Shown here: positions 44,679 through 53,366 of the stretch, piece by piece
Layout of the letters: each line of letters starts with the position of its first letter
Position numbering within the stretch: the first letter of the stretch is position 1
NCBI RefSeq assembly: GCF_001441615.1
Contig: NZ_LAXJ01000010.1
Location: 149,948-213,947, forward strand
Direction of reading: 5' to 3'
Origin: Roseovarius atlanticus
GTDB taxonomy: Bacteria > Pseudomonadota > Alphaproteobacteria > Rhodobacterales > Rhodobacteraceae
Length of the DNA: 64,000 nt
Made by a program: the position numbers and the translations under genes
The notes under the pieces: generated by a model
Seen by the model: the letters and a program-made list of their open reading frames with translations, nothing else
Told to the model about the DNA's origin: nothing
Databases searched by the model: none

Positions 44679-45877
44679 GCCCGCCCTCCGAATATCCGTT
44701 TGTAGAGCGGGTTCACGCCAATGCGATAGCTCAGCTCCGCCGGTTCCTCGACATCCCAGATGGCCAGGTCCGCCCGCATCCCGGGCGCGATCTCGCCGCG
44801 GTCATAGAGCCCCAGCGCCTGCGCCGCGTGGTGCGTCGTACCCGCCAGCGCCTCGGCCGGGGTCAGGCCGAACAGCGTGCAGGCCATGTTCATCGCCAGA
44901 AGGACCGAGCCCATCGGCGACGACCCGGGATTCCAGTCCGTCGCCACCGCCATCGGCACGCCATGCGCGCGGAACGCCGCCACGGGCGGCTTTTGTGTTT
45001 CGTGCAGCGTGTAGAACGCACCGGGCAACAGCACCGCCACGCTGCCCGCTTCGGCCAGCGCCCTGGCATCGGCCTCATCCGCGTATTCCACGTGATCCGC
45101 CGACAGCGCGCCGTACCGCGCCGCCAGCCTGGTGCCGCCGATATTGCTCAGCTGTTCGGCATGAAGCTTGACCGGCAAGCCCAGCGCCACGGCCTGGTCG
45201 AACACCCGCGCGATCTGCGCGGTGTCAAAGGCGATCCCCTCGCAGAACGCGTCCACCGCATCGACCAGCCCCTCGGCATGGGCCGCCTCCAGCGCAGGCA
45301 GGCAGACCTCGTCGATATAGGCATCCGCATCCGCCCCTTTCGGCACCGCATGGGCACCCAGAAACGATGTCACCACCCGCACCGGACGCGCCTCGCCCAC
45401 CGCGCGCGCCACTCGCAGCATCTTCAGTTCCGTTTCGATATCAAGGCCATAGCCTGACTTGATCTCGATCGTCGTGACACCCTCGGCGATCAACGCATCG
45501 GCGCGGCTCAGCGCCTGCGCCAGCAACAGATCTTCGTCAGCACCCCGCGTCGCCGTCACGGTCGAGACGATCCCGCCCCCGGCGCGCGCCACCTCTTCAT
45601 AGCTCGCGCCCTCCAGCCGCATCTCGAACTCGCGGGCGCGGTTGCCGCCATGCACGATATGGGTGTGACAGTCGATCAGACCGGGCGTCACAAGCCGCCC
45701 ACCCACGTCGATCACCTGCGCCTCCGCAGACGTGTCGCCCAGATCCGCCATCGGCCCGACCCAGTCGATCCGTTCGCCCTGCACCCGCAGCGCTGCGTCC
45801 CGGATCAGGCCATAGCCGTCTTCCGAGGCGTCCATGCAGGCGATGGTGGCGTTGGTGATCGTCAGATGATCGGGCAT
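44675..45877 (-). CDS. hutI: Imidazolonepropionase
   Basis: A 400-residue metal-dependent amidohydrolase opening imidazolone-5-propionate to N-formimidoylglutamate. The metal site begins at '[20 protein letters not shown]'; further markers are '[20 protein letters not shown]', '[20 protein letters not shown]' and '[20 protein letters not shown]'. The ATG at 45877 has AAGGAAGG 5 bases ahead; the longer frame to 45937 runs into the operator. It is the first gene of the minus-strand hut operon. Confidence 0.96.
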   Translation of the reverse strand: MPDHLTITNATIACMDASEDGYGLIRDAALRVQGERIDWVGPMADLGDTSAEAQVIDVGGRLVTPGLIDCHTHIVHGGNRAREFEMRLEGASYEEVARAGGGIVSTVTATRGADEDLLLAQALSRADALIAEGVTTIEIKSGYGLDIETELKMLRVARAVGEARPVRVVTSFLGAHAVPKGADADAYIDEVCLPALEAAHAEGLVDAVDAFCEGIAFDTAQIARVFDQAVALGLPVKLHAEQLSNIGGTRLAARYGALSADHVEYADEADARALAEAGSVAVLLPGAFYTLHETQKPPVAAFRAHGVPMAVATDWNPGSSPMGSVLLAMNMACTLFGLTPAEALAGTTHHAAQALGLYDRGEIAPGMRADLAIWDVEEPAELSYRIGVNPLYKRIFGGRA

Positions 45878-45900
45878 TCTTACCTTCCTTGCAAAGCGGC

Positions 45901-45930
45901 CTACATAACGGTAATATGTAGCTACATATT
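45901..45930. promoter_or_regulatory. HutC-type operator between hutI and hutF
   Basis: A perfect 18-base palindrome, AATATGTAG / CTACATATT (45913-45930), containing TGTA-N2-TACA, the core expected for GntR/HutC-family repressors. An additional CTACATA half site lies at 45901-45907. It is placed between the two divergent hut promoters, so one regulator, presumably the GntR protein encoded at 47311-48012, could control both directions. Confidence 0.78.
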
Positions 45931-45949
45931 TTGTCAATGGAGATCACCC

Positions 45950-47314
45950 GTGCAGGAAATCCAGTCTCGCCAGACCCTTACTCCGGATGGCTGGGTCAGC
46001 GACCTTTGCCTGACCATCGACCAGGGGCGCATCACGCGAATCTCCCGCACGCCGGCCCCCGGGGCGCAAACGGTCGACCTGCTGCTGCCCGCCCCGGTCA
46101 ACCTGCACAGCCATGCGTTCCAACGCGCCATGGCCGGGCTGACCGAAACCCGTGGCCCCGACCCGCGCGACAGCTTCTGGACCTGGCGGAAACTGATGTA
46201 CCGCTTCCTCGACCGGCTGACCCCCGATCACGTCCAGGCCATTGCCGAGCTTGTCTTCATGGAAATGCTCGAGGCGGGCTTCGGCGCGGTGGCCGAATTC
46301 CATTACCTGCACCACGACATCGGCGGCACGCCCTATGGCAATCTTGCCGAGATGGCCGGGCGCATCACCGAAGCCGCGCAATCCACCGGCATCGGCCTTA
46401 CCCTCCTGCCCGTCCATTACATGCAAGGCGGCTGCGACGGACGCGCGCTGCAAGGCGGCCAGCGCCGGTTCGGCAGCGACCCCGACCTTTTCGCCCGGCT
46501 GCACGCCGACAGCGCCGCGCTGGTGGGCAACGGGCCGGAGGATTTCACCATCGGCACCGCGCCCCACTCCCTGCGTGCCGTCCCGCCCGAGGCGCTGGCC
46601 CAAGCGCAGGCCCTCTGCCCCGACGGCCCGATCCATATGCACCTTGCCGAACAGGTGGCCGAGGTCGAGGAAGTCGAGGCCCATCACGGCGCGCGCCCGG
46701 TCGACTGGCTGCTGGACAATGCCGAAATCGACGACCGCTGGTGCCTGATCCACTGCACCCAGATGACCGACGCCGAAACCCGCGCCTTGGCGCAGACGGG
46801 CGCCGTGGCCGGTCTCTGCCCGATCACCGAATCCAGCCTTGGCGACGGTATCTTCAACGGCAACACGTATCGCGATTCCGCGGGCCGGTTCGGCATCGGC
46901 TCGGATTCCAACATCCACATCGCCCTGTGGGAGGAACTGGCCACGCTCGACTACTCCCAGCGCCTGCGCGACCGCAGCCGCGCGGCGATGGCCACAGCGG
47001 ACCACTCCACCGGCCGCGTGCTGTTTGACGCGGTCACCCGCGCCGGGGCACAGGCGGCCGGCCGCGCCTCGGGTCAAATCGCCGAGGGCCAGCTGGCCGA
47101 TCTCATCGCGGTCTCCACCGACAACGAATTCCTCTGCAACCGCACCGGCGACGCGGTTCTTGACAGCCTGATCTTCACGGGCCGCGGGCGCGGTTGCGTC
47201 ACCGATGTCTGGAGCGCGGGCCGCCACATGGTCAAGGATGGACGCCACATCGACCGCGACCGCATCACGCGGGCCTTCGTCGACGTCGTCACCGCACTGG
47301 GACAGGACATATGA
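45950..47314 (+). CDS. hutF: Formimidoylglutamate deiminase
   Basis: A 454-residue amidohydrolase converting N-formimidoylglutamate to N-formylglutamate, which hutG then cleaves. 'PVNLHSHAFQRAMAGLTETR', 'EFHYLHHDIGGTPYGNLAEM', 'HMHLAEQVAEVEEVEAHHGA' and 'IGSDSNIHIALWEELATLDY' give the metal and substrate residues. The GTG start at 45950 has GGAG 8 bases ahead; the frame continues upstream into hutI antisense. It overlaps the regulator gene in ATGA. Confidence 0.94.
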   Translation: MQEIQSRQTLTPDGWVSDLCLTIDQGRITRISRTPAPGAQTVDLLLPAPVNLHSHAFQRAMAGLTETRGPDPRDSFWTWRKLMYRFLDRLTPDHVQAIAELVFMEMLEAGFGAVAEFHYLHHDIGGTPYGNLAEMAGRITEAAQSTGIGLTLLPVHYMQGGCDGRALQGGQRRFGSDPDLFARLHADSAALVGNGPEDFTIGTAPHSLRAVPPEALAQAQALCPDGPIHMHLAEQVAEVEEVEAHHGARPVDWLLDNAEIDDRWCLIHCTQMTDAETRALAQTGAVAGLCPITESSLGDGIFNGNTYRDSAGRFGIGSDSNIHIALWEELATLDYSQRLRDRSRAAMATADHSTGRVLFDAVTRAGAQAAGRASGQIAEGQLADLIAVSTDNEFLCNRTGDAVLDSLIFTGRGRGCVTDVWSAGRHMVKDGRHIDRDRITRAFVDVVTALGQDI

Positions 47315-48012
47315 CCTCCGACTCGCGCCTGTCGTGGCGGGACGTGCGCGACCGGATCCACGAACATATCCTGACCGGTCGCTATGGCCCCGGCGACCGC
47401 CTGCCCCGCGACGCCGACATAGCCGAAGAGCTGGGCTGTGCCCGCTCCACCGTCCAGCGTGCGATGCAGGATCTGTCGGACAGCGGCCTGGTGGAGCGGC
47501 GGCGCAAAGGCGGCACCCGCGTCCGGGCCGAACCCGTCACCCGCGCCACGCTCGACATTCCCATCACAAGGCGCGAGGTCGAACAAAGCGGCGCGCGCTA
47601 TGGCTATCAGCTGATCCGCCGCCGCATGGCCCCGGCGCCGCGCGGTGTCGTCGCCGCCTTCGGGCTCGGCGCGTCCCGCCCGATGCTGCGCGTCGAGGCG
47701 CTGCACCTCTCCGACGGACGCCCCTATATCTTCGAGGACCGCTGGATCTGTCCCGAAACCTCGCCCGAGGTGAACGACCTCGATTTCACCGAAGAGAGCG
47801 CGAACGAATGGCTGGTCCTGAACAAGCCCTACACCCGCCTCGACCTGCGGTTCTACGCCGTCTCGGCCAATCCCCGGCTCTCCGACCTGCTGGAGACCGA
47901 GCCGGGTGCCGCCCTTCTGGTGATCGAGCGCACCACCTGGGTGGATGACGCCCCGATCACCACGGTCAAGGCGATCACCACCCCCGGTTACCAGCTTCTG
48001 ACCGGCAGCTGA
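47311..48012 (+). CDS. hutC: GntR/HutC-family histidine utilisation regulator
   Basis: A 233-residue repressor: an N-terminal winged helix ('IHEHILTGRYGPGDRLPRDA', 'IAEELGCARSTVQRAMQDLS') and a C-terminal UTRA ligand domain ('LRVEALHLSDGRPYIFEDRW'). HutC proteins usually release DNA on binding urocanate. It overlaps hutF in ATGA and would bind the palindrome at 45913-45930. The next gene, znuA, converges 6 bases downstream. Confidence 0.9.
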   Translation: MTSDSRLSWRDVRDRIHEHILTGRYGPGDRLPRDADIAEELGCARSTVQRAMQDLSDSGLVERRRKGGTRVRAEPVTRATLDIPITRREVEQSGARYGYQLIRRRMAPAPRGVVAAFGLGASRPMLRVEALHLSDGRPYIFEDRWICPETSPEVNDLDFTEESANEWLVLNKPYTRLDLRFYAVSANPRLSDLLETEPGAALLVIERTTWVDDAPITTVKAITTPGYQLLTGS

Positions 48013-48018
48013 GCTGGG

Positions 48019-49077
48019 TCAGAGACACTCGGCCAGCGCCGTGGCAAGGTTGCGCAGAAGCTGCGGATAAAGCTGCGGTCCGGGCTCCAGGTCCGATCCC
48101 AGCGGGTCCATCACCCCGACAGTCACTTGTGTCCCATCGGTGACGGCCTCCACGATGCCCGGGTCGAACTGCGGCTCCGCCATCACGCAAGTCACGCCGG
48201 CGTCGCTGACCCTCTCTTGGATTTCCGCCACGCGCGCCGGGCTGGGGTCGGATGCGTCCGACACCGAAATCGCGCCCGAGGCCGGCACGTCGAACGCAGC
48301 CTCGAAATACTGATAGGCGTCATGGAAGACGATAAAGCTGCCATCCCGTGCAGGCTCGAGAATATTGTCGATCTCGGCCTTGAGGCCGGCAATCTCTTCG
48401 CGCCCGGCGTTGGCATTGGCGAAATAGGCCCCCGCATTGTCCGGATCCGCCGCCGACAGCGCAGCCGCAATCGCGTTCAACCAAGTGGACGCGTTGTCGG
48501 GCGACAGCCACACGTGCGGGTCGTGATCTCCGTGCGCGTGATCGTGTTCCGCATGGTCGTCGTCGTGCTTTTCGTGGTCGTCGTGGTCCGAATGATTCTC
48601 GTGGTCATGCCCGGCGTGCTCTGCGTGATCCGCCTCGGCGCTGTGCTTGTGATCATGCGCGTGATCCCCATGGTCCTCATGGCCGTCGTCCCCGTGCGCG
48701 CCATGGTCATGCGCCTCGAACAGGGCATTCTCCCGGATCGGCAATGAGACCGTGCCATCGGCGTCAATCAGGCTCAGCACCTTGGCGTCGCCCGACAGCG
48801 TGCCCAACGCATCCTCCAGCCACGGCGTCAGGTCCGGCCCGATCCAGATCACCACGTCCGCCTCCTGCATCGCCGCCGCCTCCGAGGGGCGCAGGCTGTA
48901 TTCGTGCGGGCTGGCACCCGGCGCCACGATCAGCGCGGGCTCCCCCACCCCGTCCATCACCCGCGCCACCAGCGAATGCACCGGCGCAATATCCACCGCC
49001 ACTTGCGGTGCTTCGGCCAAGGCGGGCGCGGCCAGGATGACGGGGGCAAGCAGACATGGAACAAGGTTTCTGGACAT
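48019..49077 (-). CDS. znuA: Periplasmic zinc-binding protein ZnuA
   Basis: A 352-residue substrate-binding protein with signal 'MSRNLVPCLLAPVILAAPAL' and zinc ligands in 'DIAPVHSLVARVMDG', 'PGASPHEYSLRPS' and 'DPHVWLSPDNASTW'. The charged loop at about residues 123-188 is unusually long and His/Asp-rich and ends just before the second His ligand; it likely collects zinc. The ATG at 49077 has GAGGT ahead. It is divergent from zur. Confidence 0.95.
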   Translation of the reverse strand: MSRNLVPCLLAPVILAAPALAEAPQVAVDIAPVHSLVARVMDGVGEPALIVAPGASPHEYSLRPSEAAAMQEADVVIWIGPDLTPWLEDALGTLSGDAKVLSLIDADGTVSLPIRENALFEAHDHGAHGDDGHEDHGDHAHDHKHSAEADHAEHAGHDHENHSDHDDHEKHDDDHAEHDHAHGDHDPHVWLSPDNASTWLNAIAAALSAADPDNAGAYFANANAGREEIAGLKAEIDNILEPARDGSFIVFHDAYQYFEAAFDVPASGAISVSDASDPSPARVAEIQERVSDAGVTCVMAEPQFDPGIVEAVTDGTQVTVGVMDPLGSDLEPGPQLYPQLLRNLATALAECL

Positions 49078-49090
49078 CGGCGACCTCTTG

Positions 49091-49139
49091 TGATTACATA
49101 ACATTTCTCACCGGATATACGAACTGTTATAATATGACA
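49091..49139. promoter_or_regulatory. Zur-like operators between znuA and zur
   Basis: TGTTATA-A-TATGACA (49125-49139) is an imperfect palindrome (6 of 7 pairs) of the Zur type. A second site, read on the minus strand as AATGTTATGTAATCA (49091-49105), has one good half. The first site overlaps TTGTCA, a likely -35 for znuA on the minus strand, and also the zur start codon. Confidence 0.65.
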
Positions 49140-49652
49140 AGTACCAGCCGACCAGACGATGCGCCATCGACCGATCCCGTCGGGTTCGAGTCGCATGACC
49201 ACGCCAGTTGCATCGCCTCCGCCATTGCCGAGGCCGAAGCGCATTGCGCCCGCGAGGGCCTGCGCTTTACTCCCGTGCGGCGCAAGGCACTGGAAATCCT
49301 CTTGCGCGAACACCGGGCCTTGGGCGCCTACGAGATGCTCGACGCCCTGCGAGAGGCTGGCTTCGGCTCGCAGCCGCCCGTCGCCTACCGCGCGCTGGAA
49401 TTCCTCGTCGGCAACGGCTTTGTTCACAAGATCGAACGTCTCAACGCCTTCATCGCCTGCGCCCATCCCGGCGCGACCCACTCGCCCGCCTTCATGATCT
49501 GCCGCGCCTGCGATTCGGTCGCCGAGGCACAGGCCACGCCTGCCCGCGGCGCCCTGGGTGAGGCCGCCCGCGCCGCCGGCTTCCGGATCGAGCGCACCGT
49601 GGTCGAGGCCGAGGGCCTCTGCCCCACCTGCTCGGACAAGTCCGACACATGA
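49134..49652 (+). CDS. zur: Fur-family zinc uptake regulator Zur
   Basis: A 172-residue Fur-family repressor: winged helix 'LRFTPVRRKALEILLREHRA' to 'PPVAYRALEFLVGNGFVHKI', and two CxxC zinc pairs ('ICRACDS' and 'LCPTCS'). 'HDHASCIASAIAEAEAHCAR' precedes the helix, as in other Zur proteins. The only plausible start, ATG 49134, has no Shine-Dalgarno and directly follows TATAAT. It is coupled to znuC by a 4-base overlap, so it is expressed with the importer it controls. Confidence 0.93.
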   Translation: MTSTSRPDDAPSTDPVGFESHDHASCIASAIAEAEAHCAREGLRFTPVRRKALEILLREHRALGAYEMLDALREAGFGSQPPVAYRALEFLVGNGFVHKIERLNAFIACAHPGATHSPAFMICRACDSVAEAQATPARGALGEAARAAGFRIERTVVEAEGLCPTCSDKSDT

Positions 49653-50425
49653 GCCTTGTGTCCGTTCAGAATATGAGCGTCGGCTACGGCGCCACCCGGG
49701 TGTTGCACGACGTGACCCTGGCGATAGAACCGGGCGAGATCGTCACCATCGTCGGCCCCAACGGCTCGGGCAAGACGACCTTGCTGCGCGCGCTCATCGG
49801 CGCGGTGAATATTGGCTCGGGCCGCATCGACCGCGCCACCGGCCTGCGCATCGGCTACGTCCCGCAAAAGCTGCATATCGACCCGACCTTGCCGATGACC
49901 GTGTCGCGCTTTCTGCGCCTGCCGGGCGGCGCGACGCGCGCGCAGATCGCCGCCGCCCTCGACCGCGCCGGCGTGCCCGACCTGTCGGACCGGCAGATGT
50001 CGGGCCTCTCGGGCGGACAGATGCAGCGCATTTTGCTGGCCCGCGCCCTGATCGGCCAGCCCAACCTTCTGTTGCTCGACGAAGCAACCCAAGGCCTTGA
50101 TCAGCCCGGCTCCGCCGCCTTCTACCGCCAGATCGAAGAGGTGCGCGCCGCGACCGGCTGCGCGGTCGTCATGATCAGCCACGAACTCCACGTGGTCATG
50201 AGCGCGTCCGACCGGGTCATCTGCCTCAACGGCCATGTCTGCTGCGAAGGCACGCCCGAGATCGTCTCGGCGGCGCCGGAATACCAGGCCCTCTTCGGCA
50301 CCGGTACCGGCGGGGCGCTGGCGCTTTACCGGCACGATCACGACCACAGCCATGACGCGACCTGCGGTCACGATCACGCGCACGACCATAGCCACGACGA
50401 CCCCGCAACAAAGGCCGCCGAATGA
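49649..50425 (+). CDS. znuC: Zinc ABC transporter ATPase ZnuC
   Basis: A 258-residue ATPase: Walker A 'IVGPNGSGKTTLLRALIG', signature 'GLSGGQMQRILLARALIG', Walker B 'LLLLDEATQGLDQPGSAA' and 'VVMISHELHVVMSASDRVIC'. The tail at about 229-250 is His/Asp-rich ('HDHDHSHDATCGHDHAHDHS'), so it may sense or hold zinc in the cytoplasm. It overlaps zur and znuB by 4 bases each. Confidence 0.95.
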   Translation: MSLVSVQNMSVGYGATRVLHDVTLAIEPGEIVTIVGPNGSGKTTLLRALIGAVNIGSGRIDRATGLRIGYVPQKLHIDPTLPMTVSRFLRLPGGATRAQIAAALDRAGVPDLSDRQMSGLSGGQMQRILLARALIGQPNLLLLDEATQGLDQPGSAAFYRQIEEVRAATGCAVVMISHELHVVMSASDRVICLNGHVCCEGTPEIVSAAPEYQALFGTGTGGALALYRHDHDHSHDATCGHDHAHDHSHDDPATKAAE

Positions 50426-51213
50426 TGCTGGACGATTTCATGACCCGCGCCGCGCTGGCCGGCATCGGCGTGGCCTGCGCCGCCGCCCCCTTGGGCAGCT
50501 TCGTCGTCTGGCGGCGCATGGCCTATTTCGGCGACGCCACCGCCCATGCCGCGATCCTGGGCGTGGCGCTGTCGCTGGCCTTGCAGATCTCGATCTTCGC
50601 CGGCGCCGTGGCCGTTGCACTGGCCATGGCCCTAACCGTGACCCTGCTGACCGGGCGCGGCTACGCGATGGACACGCTTCTGGGCGTACTGGCGCATTCC
50701 GCGCTGGCCTTCGGGCTGGTGGCGGTGTCGTTCCTGTCGGGCATCCGGATCGACCTGATGGCCTATCTCTTCGGCGACATCCTCGCGGTCTCGCGCGGCG
50801 ATCTGGCGGTCATCTGGGTCGGTGCTGTGCTGGTGGTCGGCCTGATCGGCTGGCGCTGGTCCGCGCTCCTGACCTCCACCCTCAGCCCGGATCTGGCCCA
50901 TGCCAGCGGCATCGACCCGCGCCGCGAACAGCTGATCCTCACACTGGCCCTCGCCATCACGGTCGCGGTCGCCATCAAGGTGGTCGGCGTCCTGCTCATC
51001 GCGGCGATGCTGATCATCCCGGCCGCCGCCGCCCGCCCGCTGTCACGCACGCCCGAGCAAATGGCGCTCATTGCCGCCGCTCTCGGCGCAGTCTCGGCGG
51101 TGGCGGGGCTGCAATCGGCCTACGTTCTGGACACGCCCGCAGGCCCGTCCATCGTCTGCGTCGCGGCGATCATCTTTGCCTGCACCAGCGCACTGCGCGG
51201 CCTGCGGGCCTGA
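50422..51213 (+). CDS. znuB: Zinc ABC transporter permease ZnuB
   Basis: A 263-residue ABC-3 family permease with about eight helices. 'LGSFVVWRRMAYFGDATAHA', 'TLLGVLAHSALAFGLVAVSF' and 'IKVVGVLLIAAMLIIPAAAA' are characteristic. It moves zinc delivered by ZnuA. It is the last gene of zur-znuCB and converges on the MDR dehydrogenase gene. Confidence 0.95.
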   Translation: MMLDDFMTRAALAGIGVACAAAPLGSFVVWRRMAYFGDATAHAAILGVALSLALQISIFAGAVAVALAMALTVTLLTGRGYAMDTLLGVLAHSALAFGLVAVSFLSGIRIDLMAYLFGDILAVSRGDLAVIWVGAVLVVGLIGWRWSALLTSTLSPDLAHASGIDPRREQLILTLALAITVAVAIKVVGVLLIAAMLIIPAAAARPLSRTPEQMALIAAALGAVSAVAGLQSAYVLDTPAGPSIVCVAAIIFACTSALRGLRA

Positions 51214-51223
51214 TCCACGCCAC

Positions 51224-52201
51224 TCACCCCCGCACCGGCGCGTACCGGACCCGGTGACACAGCGTCGCCGCATCCTGCAGTATCGCGCCATACTCGGCCG
51301 CAAGCCCGTCGAACGCCGTCTCGCCCGAAATCAGAACGTCCAGCGCGGGATCGGCCAGCAAGTCCAGCGCCTTTTCCAACCGCCGGCGATAGCTCCACCG
51401 CGCCCGTCGGTCGGGCGGCACCTGCCCCACCTGACTGCCGACAATCCGCAGGCGGCGCTGATGAAACGCCCCACCCAGCGGCACCTCGGGGCGGTGCGTG
51501 CCGAACCAGCTGGCCTCGACGATCGTCGCCTCCATCCCCGCCAGCCCGATCGCCGTGGCCAGCCCGCCCGCGCTAGCCGAGGCGTGAATCACCACGTCGC
51601 GCTCTCCGGCAGCCTGCCCCGGCGTCGCGAACGCGCACCCCATGGCCTCGGCCAGCCCCGCCTTTGCGGCATCCACATCGACAAGGCACACCTCCGCCCC
51701 CGGCATCCGCGCGCACAGATATCCGGCCAGCGCCCCGACGACGCCCGCTCCCACGACCGTCACCCGGTCTCCTGCCGACACACCGGCATCCCAGACGATG
51801 TTCAGCGCGGTTTCCATGTTGGCGGCCAGAACCGCGCGCTCGGGCGGCACGCCGTCAGGCACCGGTACGGCGGCCTCCTGCGGCACGGCGAACCGATCCT
51901 GATGCGGGTGTAGGACGAACACGGTCTCACCCTCGCGCGCTCCGCCCGCCAAACGGCCCACAGCGGCATAGCCGTACTTCACCGGAAAGCTAAAATCGCC
52001 CTCCTGGAACGGCGCCTTCATCGTCTCGTGCTCGCTGTCCGGCACGCCCCCGGTCCAGACCAGCCGCTCCGTGCCCCGGCTGATCCCCGAATAAAGCGTC
52101 TCGACCTCGACCATGCCCGGCCCGGCCTCGAACGGCGTCTCGCGCATCTCGACCGCGCCCGCGCCGGTGATCCACAGGGCCTGGGCCACGCCGTCGCTCA
52201 C
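51224..52201 (-). CDS. MDR-family dehydrogenase, BchC-like, lacking catalytic zinc ligands
   Basis: A 325-residue medium-chain dehydrogenase. The NAD(P) fold is 'RVTVVGAGVVGALAGYLCAR'. The N-terminal catalytic segment reads 'LYSGISRGTERLVWTGGVPD', where zinc alcohol dehydrogenases have GICGSD. It therefore lacks the catalytic Cys and resembles BchC-type enzymes. 'NMETALNIVWDAGVSAGDRV' follows. The start overlaps the ribA stop in ATGA, so it ends the ten-gene run. The substrate is unknown; the generic label alcohol dehydrogenase would be misleading. Confidence 0.82.
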   Translation of the reverse strand: MSDGVAQALWITGAGAVEMRETPFEAGPGMVEVETLYSGISRGTERLVWTGGVPDSEHETMKAPFQEGDFSFPVKYGYAAVGRLAGGAREGETVFVLHPHQDRFAVPQEAAVPVPDGVPPERAVLAANMETALNIVWDAGVSAGDRVTVVGAGVVGALAGYLCARMPGAEVCLVDVDAAKAGLAEAMGCAFATPGQAAGERDVVIHASASAGGLATAIGLAGMEATIVEASWFGTHRPEVPLGGAFHQRRLRIVGSQVGQVPPDRRARWSYRRRLEKALDLLADPALDVLISGETAFDGLAAEYGAILQDAATLCHRVRYAPVRG

Positions 52202-53352
52202 AGCGCGTGCCCGGATTTCAGCGCCTTCACCGCCAGATATCCGCTGTTGTGGATGTTCTTGCCCACCCGCAGCGGCAGTTGCTCGACCACCTCGATCCCC
52301 TGCGCCCGGAACGTGTGCACCTTGGCGGGGTTGTTGGTCAGCAGCCGCACCGCGCCGAAACCAAGACTGCGCAGCATCACCGCGGCCACGCGGAAATCGC
52401 GCTCGTCGTCCTCGAACCCCAGCGCATGATTGGCGTCCACCGTGTCCAGCCCCCGAGATTGCAGGTCATAGACCCGCATCTTGTTGGCCAGCCCGATCCC
52501 GCGTCCCTCCTGGTTGAGATAGAGCAGCAGGCCCGCGCCCTCCTGTCCCATGCGCAGCATCGCCGCCCTCAGTTGCGGACCGCAGTCGCATTTCAGACTG
52601 CCCAGTACGTCCCCGGTGAAGCAAGCCGAATGCAGCCGCGCCAGCACCGGGCGCGCCGGATCGGGCGTGCCGATCTCAAAGGCATAGTGCTCGGTCCGGC
52701 CGTCGGGGTCGCGGAACACGTGCAGCCGGCCATTGTCATGCGCCTCGACCGGTAGGCCTGCGGCGGCCACCGGCGACAACGCGGGCGCCTGCGCGAAATG
52801 GCCCAGCGCCTCGGTCAGCTCGATCGCCGTCAGGCTCAGCCCCTCGGGCAGCACCGCGCCGTCCGCCAGCCCGAAGATAAGCACCGCGGGCAGCAATTCG
52901 GCCGATTTAACCACGCTCAGCGCAAGCCCGTGCAGCCGCGCTTCCCGGTCCCTGACCCGGTGTAGCGGCGCAACCGGCCCGGCGGTATCCTGCCCGGCAT
53001 CGGCCAATCGCATGAACCAGTCCATATCGGCGTGCTTCGGCGGACAGATCCGCACCGGCAAATCCCAGATATCCGCGCTTTGCACCGGTGCCATCGCCGC
53101 CCGGGCCCGGTTGCCCGTCAGAACCAGCTCCGGCACACCGAAAAGATCGCGCAACGCGTCCAGCCGCGCCTGGCTCAGCGTCTCGACCGCAACCGCAACG
53201 GCGCGGTCCGACCCATCGGTCAGAAGACAGGGCAAGCCAAGCCGCAGATCGGACTGCACCCGGCTCAGGCGCTCGGCGACATTGGGAAGAAGGCTTTCGG
53301 CAACTCGGGACATGGGGGACACTTTCGGATGAGCGGACAGGGTATCTGGCAC
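52198..53352 (-). CDS. ribA: GTP cyclohydrolase II with N-terminal extension
   Basis: A protein of about 384 residues. The C-terminal half is GTP cyclohydrolase II with zinc Cys in 'ACFTGDVLGSLKCDCGPQLR', the catalytic 'LNQEGRGIGLANKMRVYDLQ' and 'LLTNNPAKVHTFRAQGIEVV'. It opens GTP to the pyrimidine precursor of flavins. The N-terminal ~180 residues ('VQSDLRLGLPCLLTDGSDRA') resemble a degenerate DHBP-synthase-like region. The GTG at 53352 has AAAGGA 9-10 bases ahead; ATG 53313 is the alternative. Flanked by a RibD reductase-only gene and an MDR dehydrogenase. Confidence 0.9.
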   Translation of the reverse strand: MPDTLSAHPKVSPMSRVAESLLPNVAERLSRVQSDLRLGLPCLLTDGSDRAVAVAVETLSQARLDALRDLFGVPELVLTGNRARAAMAPVQSADIWDLPVRICPPKHADMDWFMRLADAGQDTAGPVAPLHRVRDREARLHGLALSVVKSAELLPAVLIFGLADGAVLPEGLSLTAIELTEALGHFAQAPALSPVAAAGLPVEAHDNGRLHVFRDPDGRTEHYAFEIGTPDPARPVLARLHSACFTGDVLGSLKCDCGPQLRAAMLRMGQEGAGLLLYLNQEGRGIGLANKMRVYDLQSRGLDTVDANHALGFEDDERDFRVAAVMLRSLGFGAVRLLTNNPAKVHTFRAQGIEVVEQLPLRVGKNIHNSGYLAVKALKSGHAL

Positions 53353-53366
53353 GGGGCGGGTTCCTT

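Noticed and set aside
48127..48747. Plus-strand ORF with long Val/Ile/Met hydrophobic runs
   Set aside because: It is the complement of the His/Asp-rich loop of znuA; the apparent membrane segments are a coding artefact.
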